This document shows positions 1 to 4,728 of a stretch of DNA of 11,434 nucleotides, piece by piece; the stretch's first letter is position 1, and the number at the start of each line of letters is the position of its first letter. The position numbers were made by a program, and so were the translations under genes. This stretch comes from Spirochaetia bacterium (GTDB lineage Bacteria > Spirochaetota > Spirochaetia > DTKZ01). A model generated the notes under the pieces. That model ran no database searches. It was not told the DNA's origin and was given only the letters and a program-made list of their open reading frames with translations. The DNA lies in assembly GCA_031270615.1 (NCBI GenBank), contig JAISXE010000370.1, forward strand, positions 1 to 11,434, in the 5' to 3' direction.

Positions 1-75
1 CCCTGGATCAGGAGGCAGGCAAAAAAAGATAAGCACCGGCCCCACCGCCGCCACAAGCAGAGAACCCAACTCCAT
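1..75 (-). CDS. Partial ORF, N-terminus of a probable membrane protein (runs off the window)
   Basis: On the minus strand an ATG at 75-73 opens a frame that stays open for 25 codons to the window edge. It encodes a hydrophobic N-terminus (starts MELGSLLVAAVGPVLIFF) that reads like a first membrane segment or an uncleaved signal. The ATG is 2 nt after the stop of the FGGY kinase, and an AGGA about 7 nt upstream, inside the last kinase codons, could serve as ribosome site, so it may be the third gene of the minus-strand operon. Only 25 residues are visible and no family can be assigned. The alternative is chance open sequence; the spacing and ribosome site favour a gene. Confidence 0.42.
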   Translation of the reverse strand, partial: MELGSLLVAAVGPVLIFFCLPPDPG

Positions 76-92
76 TCCTAATTCCTAATTCC
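74..92. repeat. Heptamer tandem repeat at the kinase stop codon
   Basis: The heptamer ATTCCTA occurs twice in full and a third time in part. On the minus strand it supplies both the kinase stop codon (TAG at 80-78) and the AGGA ribosome-site candidates for the next ORF. Confidence 0.6.
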
Positions 93-1658
93 CCACTCGC
101 CATAAAGCCTATCGTAATATTCCCTCTTCCCCGCCTCCGGCCTGTATTCCCCGGCAAAGCGCACGAGGGCCTGCGAGGCCTCCGCAAGCCCGCCATAGCC
201 CCCGCTGCCGCAGAGGCAGACGGCAAGGCCGCCCGCAAGCTCCGCATCGGGAATCGCCGGAACGCGCAGGGTTTTCCCCACCAGGTTCGCCTTGCAGGCG
301 TTCCACAGGGGGCTTCTCGCCTGGCCGCCGCAGACCCGCAGCTCCTCCACCGGAAAGCCCCCGGCCTCCAGATCCGCAAGCGCCCGCCGCACCAAAAAAC
401 CGATGGCCCGCAGCACCGCAAGGCCCGCGGCACCGCTCCCGTGGCGCGCGAGGGCCTCCACGGGGGAAAGTTTTTCCCCTCCCCGCAGGAAAACCCCTCC
501 CTCCGCGCCGTCCCCAAAGGGGAAAAACGCAGGCGGTTCCGCCCCCGCCGCCTCCTCCTTGAGGATGGACACCAGGGTCCGCTCGTGCGGAAGCCCCTCC
601 TGGCCCGAAATCCGGCGGAACCATTCAAAAAGGCGGCCGGTGGGCGGCAGAAGGGCGGCGGCGTTCCACAAACCGGGAACCGCGTGCGGCAGGCAGCGGA
701 GTTTCGGCGAGGCAGCGGGGCTTTGCGAGCAGACATTAATGCCTTCGGAGGTTCCCGCCCTGTCGCAGCAGCGGCCGGGCCGCACCGCAGCCGTGCCCAA
801 AAGCGCCATCAGGAAGTCCGGCCCGGCCGCATAGACGGGCGTGCCGGGGGCAAACCCGAAGGCCCCCGCGGCCCGCCCCCCCACCCTTCCGGCCCTGCGG
901 GCGGTCAGCACGACGGGGGGGAATTTTCCCGCATCAAGCCCGAAGGCCGCGAAAGCGTCCCCGGCCCAGACAAAAGGGGAAAATTCGGGCGAAGGGGAAA
1001 AAGCCGTCTTTTCGCCGGAAAGGCAGTACACAAGGTATTCGGGGCAGCCAAGAAAAAAAGCCGTCTTTTCGTAGACCTCCGGCCTTTGCTCCATCAGCCA
1101 GCGGGCCTTGGGCAGGAAAAGGCTCGGCTGCCCCGGCACCTGGGCGGACCTTTGGTCCATCCACAAAAGGGCGGGAAAAACAGGCTTCCCGTCCCTGCCC
1201 AGGGGAACAAGGGTGGGGCCGTTGCCGCTTACGGCAATGCCCTCTGGCCTCGGCCCCCCAAGCCCCGCCACAAGCCGCCCGAAAGCGGCCACCCAGGCAT
1301 CCGCGTTCCAGTTTGAAAAACCGGATGGGCCAGTTCCAGAACGCCGCGGGATCTCCCCCCCGCGGTGATCCGGGGGCGTTACGGGGGTGGCAAACCCCCG
1401 TAGAGGGGGCTGGTCGCGCGCTCCGCGCGCTGCTCGCCCATGCATCCGGGGGAGCGGAAGACCGCAGGGCTGGAGCGAGGGGGAGGCTTCCCCCCCTGAA
1501 CAGGGTTTTGGAACAGGCTCATATAAAAAACCACCGGCAGGATCGGCGCAAAGCCCCACCCTGCCCTGGCGCAGACATTCGCCCGAAGGGGAAAAAACCG
1601 CCCCCTTCATCGAGGAGGTCCCGATGTCCACGCACAAAAAGCCGGAAGGCTCAGGCAT
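78..1658 (-). CDS. FGGY-family carbohydrate kinase with an in-frame inserted repeat element
   Basis: A sugar kinase of the FGGY family (xylulokinase/gluconokinase type), which transfers phosphate from ATP to a sugar in the cytoplasm. Residues are numbered from an alternative TTG at 1676 (residue 1). The phosphate-binding DIGTS is at 17-21, LLWMDQRS at 170-177, the catalytic Asp candidate in AAGPD at 287, GTSEG at 308-312, and a C-terminal GGQARSPLW as in the FGGY_C nucleotide site. The substrate cannot be read from sequence. Residues about 51-120 are foreign to the family: Pro/Gly/Arg-rich and encoded by a palindromic element; without them the sequence joins as DPAGGFSNWNADAW, like the usual region. 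I chose ATG 1658 because it overlaps the prs stop by 8 nt, typical of translational coupling; no strong ribosome site precedes either start. With the insert it is about 526 aa, without it about 456. Activity despite the insert is not known. Confidence 0.85.
   Translation of the reverse strand: MPEPSGFLCVDIGTSSMKGAVFSPSGECLRQGRVGLCADPAGGFLYEPVPKPCSGGEASPSLQPCGLPLPRMHGRAARGARDQPPLRGFATPVTPPDHRGGEIPRRSGTGPSGFSNWNADAWVAAFGRLVAGLGGPRPEGIAVSGNGPTLVPLGRDGKPVFPALLWMDQRSAQVPGQPSLFLPKARWLMEQRPEVYEKTAFFLGCPEYLVYCLSGEKTAFSPSPEFSPFVWAGDAFAAFGLDAGKFPPVVLTARRAGRVGGRAAGAFGFAPGTPVYAAGPDFLMALLGTAAVRPGRCCDRAGTSEGINVCSQSPAASPKLRCLPHAVPGLWNAAALLPPTGRLFEWFRRISGQEGLPHERTLVSILKEEAAGAEPPAFFPFGDGAEGGVFLRGGEKLSPVEALARHGSGAAGLAVLRAIGFLVRRALADLEAGGFPVEELRVCGGQARSPLWNACKANLVGKTLRVPAIPDAELAGGLAVCLCGSGGYGGLAEASQALVRFAGEYRPEAGKREYYDRLYGEWGIRN
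998..1071. repeat. 17-nt direct repeat inside the kinase gene
   Basis: The 17-mer AAAAAGCCGTCTTTTCG occurs at 998-1014 and again at 1055-1071. It encodes the repeated peptide EKTAF at kinase residues 203-207 and 222-226. Its meaning is unclear; it may be chance within a biased gene. Confidence 0.55.
1316..1532 (-). mobile_element. MITE-like palindromic element inserted in frame in the kinase
   Basis: The element body is 1323-1525. It is bordered by a 7-bp direct repeat (AAAAACC at 1316-1322 and 1526-1532), so one repeat plus the body is 210 nt, exactly 70 codons. Imperfect terminal inverted repeats lie at 1325-1344 and 1503-1522 (16 of 20 positions identical, core GTTCCA). Between them are successive small hairpins: 1344-1365, 1380-1402, 1416-1430, 1454-1465 and 1478-1497. 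There is no stop in the kinase frame, and one plus-strand frame is also open across it. It has no transposase, so movement would need help in trans. Part of it (1406-1444) recurs at 4503-4549. The closest known parallel is the Rickettsia palindromic elements, which also sit in frame inside proteins; no homology to them is claimed. Confidence 0.65.
1406..1444 (+). repeat. Constant-flank/variable-stem palindrome, copy A
   Basis: Left flank GGGGCTGGTCGC (1406-1417) and right flank GCTGCTCGCCCATGCA (1429-1444) enclose a variable GC-only stem centre. The hairpin is GCGCGC at 1416-1421, loop TCC, GCGCGC at 1425-1430. Both flanks are identical to copy B at 4503-4549. Confidence 0.75.
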
Positions 1659-2904
1659 GTCCGGATTTCGAGGCAAGCAGCTTCTGGATGACCTTGCTGT
1701 TGTCCAGCAGTTTGCTCAGTGAGAGGTTGTAATGCAGGCGGGAAATAATCCGCGCGAACAGATTGGAAACATCCGCCTGGATATACCACGCCTTGCCCAA
1801 AACCCTCCCGTCGTGCCGCACCGCGTTCGTCCCGATAATCACATCGAAGTAGCCCTGGCGGTAAACCTCGTCAAACTGCTCCACCGCGTCGCCGGTAAAA
1901 AGCGGGATGCTGATGGCGCAAATAACCTTCCTCGCGCCCATCTCCTTCAAAAGCCTCATCGCCGTAATCAAGGTGCTTCCCGTGCCTAGAATGTCGTCAG
2001 CCATGAAAACTATCTTGTTCTCCACCGAACCCAAAAGCCGCATCGAAACGATATTGTTGTCGCTCGCGTTCCGGGAAATACGCGAATAATCGCGCTCCTT
2101 GTACAGCATCGCCAGGGGCCGCGAAAGGCTGGAAGCATAAAACTTGTTCCGGTCCACCGCCCCGGTATCCGGCGCCACAACCACCAAATCAGGATCCTTC
2201 AAATCGATGATGTTCGACAGCTTTAAAAGAATCTGGTAGGAGGCGTGCAGGTTTTCCAGATGCAGGCGCCGGAAACCGTTGGAAATATCCCGCGAATGGA
2301 TATCAAGGGTGATGAGTCTCTTGACGCCGAGGAACTCCAGAATCTGCCCCACCTTGATGGCGGTGACGCCCTCCCTGCCCTTCTTCTTGTGCTGCCGCGA
2401 ATAGGGGTACGAAGGAAGAACAACCGTGATGCTCGAGGCCCCCGCCTGAATCGCCGCGTCGACCGCCACCAGCAGGCAGAAAAAATGCTCGTTCACGCTC
2501 AACGTGAACCTCTCGCTGGAAGTGGAAAACTTGAGCGGCAGGTGGTTCTCCACATCCTGGATGATATAAATATCCATGCCCCGGATGGAAGTCAGAATCT
2601 GCGCCTTGTACTCCCCGTTCGCGAAACGCGTGAAGGACGTAAGTATCTTGAAACACGGGGGCGTCAGGACATCCGTGAGCTTCTCCTGCGCGCCGCCCCC
2701 CTTGTAGGTCTTCAAGTCATCGTAGAGCTTGATTATTTCCACCATCTCATCGTGGGACTTCCCGTACTTCGCGGCCAGAATCTTCGCCTTCCGCTCGTTC
2801 CGCCGGACATAGATATGCTTCAGGTGCCCGATAAGCTCATTCGCAAACTCTTCCCCCCCGGGGCAGGCAATAATCCCGGGCGCGTCATGGACTTTGTGGC
2901 TCAT
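1651..2904 (-). CDS. prs: Ribose-phosphate pyrophosphokinase (PRPP synthetase), enlarged form
   Basis: Makes PRPP from ribose 5-phosphate and ATP in the cytoplasm, feeding nucleotide, histidine and tryptophan synthesis. About 417 aa against the usual 310-320; most of the excess is at the N-terminus, ahead of the segment matching the normal enzyme start. Family landmarks in order: FANGEYKAQILTSIRGMDIYI (matching the FSDGE...RGxDI region), NEHFFCLLVAVDAAIQAGA, SYPYSRQHKKKGREGVTAIKV (flexible catalytic loop region), LDIHS, VVVAPDTGAVDRNK (matching SPDxGGxxR) and the PRPP-binding loop FMADDILGTGSTL. I prefer ATG 2904; an in-frame TTG at 2934 would add 10 residues but lies inside the putative promoter. 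Its stop overlaps the kinase ATG (ATGCCTGA), suggesting coupled translation. Strict activity rather than a PRPP synthetase-associated role is inferred from the conserved loops. Confidence 0.88.
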   Translation of the reverse strand: MSHKVHDAPGIIACPGGEEFANELIGHLKHIYVRRNERKAKILAAKYGKSHDEMVEIIKLYDDLKTYKGGGAQEKLTDVLTPPCFKILTSFTRFANGEYKAQILTSIRGMDIYIIQDVENHLPLKFSTSSERFTLSVNEHFFCLLVAVDAAIQAGASSITVVLPSYPYSRQHKKKGREGVTAIKVGQILEFLGVKRLITLDIHSRDISNGFRRLHLENLHASYQILLKLSNIIDLKDPDLVVVAPDTGAVDRNKFYASSLSRPLAMLYKERDYSRISRNASDNNIVSMRLLGSVENKIVFMADDILGTGSTLITAMRLLKEMGARKVICAISIPLFTGDAVEQFDEVYRQGYFDVIIGTNAVRHDGRVLGKAWYIQADVSNLFARIISRLHYNLSLSKLLDNSKVIQKLLASKSGHA

Positions 2905-2909
2905 AGGGA

Positions 2910-2939
2910 ACCATAGCACGTTCGGGTTTCCCAAGTCAA
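2910..2939 (-). promoter_or_regulatory. Candidate promoter of the prs-kinase operon
   Basis: Reading the minus strand, TTGACT (2939-2934) is followed after 18 nt by TATGGT (2915-2910). The -35 box is duplicated in tandem (a second TTGACT at 2944-2939). The -10 box ends only 5 nt before ATG 2904, so the transcript would be nearly leaderless, in line with the lack of a Shine-Dalgarno site. Based on consensus matching by eye. Confidence 0.35.
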
Positions 2940-3048
2940 GTCAAGGCGCGCGAAGCAAATGAAGGGCCCCAGGAGCAAGCCCCAAACCTGGCCACAGACA
3001 GGCGCGGGCACAATAGCGGGGAATTTCAAGAGCGGGGAATTGGGCGCG

Positions 3049-3077
3049 TTTTTCGCGGCGCAAATCGCCGCGAAAAA
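3049..3077. repeat. Palindrome with T5 - GC core - A5 design
   Basis: A 12-bp perfect stem, TTTTTCGCGGCG (3049-3060) and CGCCGCGAAAAA (3066-3077), with loop CAAAT. The T run is inside the stem, not after it, so it does not look like an ordinary rho-independent terminator. Same design as the palindrome at 4652-4675. Confidence 0.7.
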
Positions 3078-3188
3078 ACGGGCTATCCGCTGCAAAAATT
3101 TTTTCCGCAGGGCGGCAAAAAAGGATTTCCGCTTCTATCCCTCGCGCGGCCCGGAGGCTGGCCGCCCGCCACGCTCGCGGATACGCCT

Positions 3189-3217
3189 ATATTGCCGGGG
3201 CTGCGCCCCGGCAATAT
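3189..3217. repeat. GC-rich 12-bp palindrome
   Basis: Perfect inverted repeat ATATTGCCGGGG (3189-3200) and CCCCGGCAATAT (3206-3217) with loop CTGCG, about 40 nt before the permease start. It could be a repeat-family member, a regulator site or a terminator-like structure; there is no trailing T tract on either strand. Confidence 0.7.
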
Positions 3218-3222
3218 GCGCC

Positions 3223-3251
3223 TTGCACATCTCCCCCCGATTTGCTACCCT
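3223..3251 (+). promoter_or_regulatory. Weak promoter-like boxes before the ABC permease
   Basis: TTGCAC (3223-3228), 17-nt spacer, TACCCT (3246-3251), then 7 nt to ATG 3259. Each box matches consensus at only 3 of 6 positions, so this rests mainly on spacing and position. Confidence 0.2.
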
Positions 3252-3258
3252 GTAGGCA

Positions 3259-4254
3259 ATGATTCGCGTTTTTTTTCGCAGGCATCCGCTTGCCGGTTTC
3301 ATCCTCCGCAGGGTGCTGGCGATGATCCCCATCCTGCTCATCACGGTTTTTTTCTTTTTCTTTTTTATGAGCCTCGCGCCCGGCGACTTTTACTCATCCT
3401 ACTACGAGAACCCCGAAATCGACGCCTCGGTCATCGACCACTACCGCGCGGAGTTCGGCCTGGACAAACCGTTTTACCAGCAGTTCTTCCAGTGGCTCAA
3501 AAAAGTCATTGTTGACCAGGACCTGGGTATGTCCTTTTCGTACCGGCAGCCCATCACCAGCCTCATCGCCAGCCGCCTGGGCAACACCCTGGCGCTGAAC
3601 TTTTTCTCGCTGCTGTTTTCCTACATCGTCGCCTACCCCATCGCGTTCTACTTCGCCTACAAACCGCGAAAAACCCTGGAGCAGACGGTGAACTTCGCCA
3701 CGCTCCTTCTGTACTCCGTGCCCTCGTTTTTCCTTGCCCTCATGGGACTCCTCATCGCGGCAAAGACGGGGCTTTTCCCCCTCAGCGGGGCCACCGGCGC
3801 GAACCACGACTCCCTGGGATTCTTCGGCCAGGTGGCCGACAGGCTGCACCACATGCTCCTCCCCGTGCTGGTGGGATTCGTCGGCGGCATCGCGGGATCC
3901 ATACGCAGCATGAAGGTCCTTCTGGGCGAGGAGTTCCACAAGCCCTACGTTACCGCCGTCAGGGCCCGAGGCGTCGGGGACCTGAGCGTCATCAAGCACG
4001 CCTTCCGCAACGCGCTCATCCCCTTCATCACGGACATGTCGGGCATCCTCGCGGGCCTCATTTCCGGCTCCCTCTTCACGGAGATCATCTTCGGCTATCC
4101 CGGCATAGGCCGCCTTATGTACGAGGCGACCCTGCGCCAGGACTATTACCTGGTTCTGACAAACATGATCATGAGCGACATCCTTGTCCTGGGCGGCATC
4201 CTGATTTCGGATTTGCTCCTGGCCGCCGCCGACCCAAGGGTAAGGATAAAGTAA
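3259..4254 (+). CDS. OppB/DppB-type ABC transporter permease
   Basis: An integral-membrane subunit of a peptide/nickel-type ABC importer, 331 aa, normal family length. The N-terminus (FILRRVLAMIPILLITVFF then SLAPGDF) is the typical OppB first membrane segment, with about six segments overall. The cytoplasmic EAA loop that docks to the ATPase is at about residues 225-257 (PYVTAVRARG ... HAFRNALIPF), followed by FTEIIFGYPGIGRLMYEA and the usual C-terminal DPRVRIK. It should work with an OppC-type permease, two ATPases and a binding protein, but none lies next to it: downstream is 474 bp of repeats, then unrelated genes. ATG 3259 has only a weak ribosome site. Codons 4-6 contain eight T in a row and residues 31-36 are six Phe encoded by another T-rich run. 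The substrate is unknown. Confidence 0.85.
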   Translation: MIRVFFRRHPLAGFILRRVLAMIPILLITVFFFFFFMSLAPGDFYSSYYENPEIDASVIDHYRAEFGLDKPFYQQFFQWLKKVIVDQDLGMSFSYRQPITSLIASRLGNTLALNFFSLLFSYIVAYPIAFYFAYKPRKTLEQTVNFATLLLYSVPSFFLALMGLLIAAKTGLFPLSGATGANHDSLGFFGQVADRLHHMLLPVLVGFVGGIAGSIRSMKVLLGEEFHKPYVTAVRARGVGDLSVIKHAFRNALIPFITDMSGILAGLISGSLFTEIIFGYPGIGRLMYEATLRQDYYLVLTNMIMSDILVLGGILISDLLLAAADPRVRIK

Positions 4255-4278
4255 GCCGCCGGGGAATTTGGGCGCATG

Positions 4279-4293
4279 TGCGGCGTTGCCGCA
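4279..4293 (+). terminator. Small hairpin 25 nt after the permease stop
   Basis: TGCGGC (4279-4284), loop GTT, GCCGCA (4288-4293). Its position suits transcript end or 3' protection, but no T tract follows, so intrinsic termination is doubtful. Confidence 0.22.
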
Positions 4294-4331
4294 AACCGGG
4301 CTTTCCGGGGCTCCGCTATCGCTCCGGCCCA

Positions 4332-4343
4332 GGATGCATGGGC
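4332..4343 (-). repeat. Inverted partial copy of the repeat right flank
   Basis: On the minus strand this reads GCCCATGCATCC, identical to 1436-1447 of copy A. The ATGCAT core is itself a palindrome, so the informative part is the outer bases. Confidence 0.4.
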
Positions 4344-4350
4344 TCCCGCC

Positions 4351-4389
4351 ATGCGGCCCGCACTATAAACACGCTTTCGCGTGCCGCAT
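4351..4389. repeat. Nested hairpins
   Basis: Outer stem ATGCGG (4351-4356) with CCGCAT (4384-4389); inner stem CACGC (4370-4374) with GCGTG (4379-4383) around TTTC. Could form a branched RNA or a cruciform. No known RNA family recognised. Confidence 0.45.
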
Positions 4390-4502
4390 AGCGACGTCTT
4401 GCGCGCCCAGGGTTTTTTATGGATGCCAAACAGGCTCTGCTGGCTGCCGGAACCGCCCCACTGTCAACAAGTTAAGGTCCGCAATCAGCCCGTGTGGCGC
4501 CA

Positions 4503-4549
4503 GGGGCTGGTCGCAATTTTGCGAAGCAAAATTGCTGCTCGCCCATGCA
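4503..4549 (+). repeat. Constant-flank/variable-stem palindrome, copy B
   Basis: Same left (4503-4514, 12 nt) and right (4534-4549, 16 nt) flanks as copy A, but an AT-rich stem: GCAATTTTGC (4513-4522), loop GAA, GCAAAATTGC (4526-4535), 10 bp perfect. Symmetry is kept although the stem centre shares no sequence with copy A. Confidence 0.75.
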
Positions 4550-4553
4550 ACCT

Positions 4554-4647
4554 GGCTGGTCGCAATTTTCTTTAAAGGCCGTACAAGCAGGTCGTGGGCT
4601 GAAAGCCCCGTGTTGGTGAAACAGAACGGTCTGCCGCCCATGCAACC
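4554..4647 (+). repeat. Expanded copy C of the constant-flank repeat
   Basis: Starts with GGCTGGTCGCAATTTT as copy B does, and ends with CTGCCGCCCATGCAACC, which is the copy B right flank lacking one T. In place of a simple stem it holds about 60 nt, including hairpin GGGCT (4596-4600) / AGCCC (4604-4608) around GAA. It abuts copy B with only 4 nt between. Either an insertion into a copy or a longer family member. Confidence 0.5.
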
Positions 4648-4651
4648 CGGG

Positions 4652-4675
4652 TTTTTGGCGCGGGAGCGCCAAAAA
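4652..4675. repeat. 10-bp palindrome, T5 - GC core - A5
   Basis: TTTTTGGCGC (4652-4661), loop GGGA, GCGCCAAAAA (4666-4675), perfect. Same architecture as 3049-3077 with a different core. Confidence 0.7.
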
Positions 4676-4708
4676 GGCGCACATCTTTTTCTTAAACTTG
4701 GTGACATT

Positions 4709-4728
4709 GGTTTTTTAAGGGAGCCTGT
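4709..4728 (+). promoter_or_regulatory. M20 gene ribosome site within a sequence resembling the element end
   Basis: AAGGGAG (4717-4723) is 5 nt before ATG 4729, a good Shine-Dalgarno site. The 20 nt before the ATG match the minus-strand end of the kinase element plus its border repeat (GGTTTTTTA, then GAGCCTGT) at 17 of 20 positions. GGTTTTTTA also occurs at 4411-4419. Confidence 0.5.

Larger units (their letters stand above)
2940..3258. other. Gene-free region between divergent prs and oppB-like genes
   Basis: No convincing ORF. It holds the prs promoter candidate at its left edge, GGGGAATT repeats (3019-3026, 3034-3041), two strong palindromes (3049-3077 and 3189-3217), an A/T tract (about 3094-3104) and a weak promoter-like pair just before the permease gene. 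The open frames crossing it have no family resemblance. Confidence 0.6.
4255..4728. other. Gene-free repeat-rich region between the permease and the M20 gene
   Basis: An ORF crosses the region in one frame, but its translation resembles no protein and follows the palindromes, so I do not call a gene. Contents in order: GGGGAATTTGGGCGC (4261-4275), a hairpin at 4279-4293, an inverted partial repeat (4332-4343), nested hairpins (4351-4389), copies B and C of the constant-flank repeat (4503-4549 and 4554-4647), the GGGCT/AGCCC hairpin (4596-4608), a 10-bp palindrome (4652-4675), and the ribosome site of the M20 gene. No tRNA, riboswitch or convincing terminator was recognised. Confidence 0.65.

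Noticed and set aside
1339..1520. CRISPR array or tandem repeat array
   Set aside because: The hairpins differ from each other, and there is no regular repeat-spacer spacing or cas gene.
78..1658. Kinase as a pseudogene
   Set aside because: The insert keeps the frame, there is no stop, and the active-site motifs on both sides are intact.
1313..1732. Plus-strand ORF across the element inside the kinase
   Set aside because: Lies opposite two well-supported minus-strand genes; open only because the element and GC-rich DNA contain few stops. The stop-poor character is noted under the element instead.
3049..3077. Rho-independent terminator between prs and the permease gene
   Set aside because: The genes diverge here, so no transcript needs to end, and the T run is inside the stem rather than after it.
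4440..4520. Possible cobalamin riboswitch (CCGCCCCACTGTCAA and GCCAGGGGCTGG)
   Set aside because: A few words resemble B12-element motifs, but the conserved core order and the B12 box are not met, and the second word belongs to the repeat flank.
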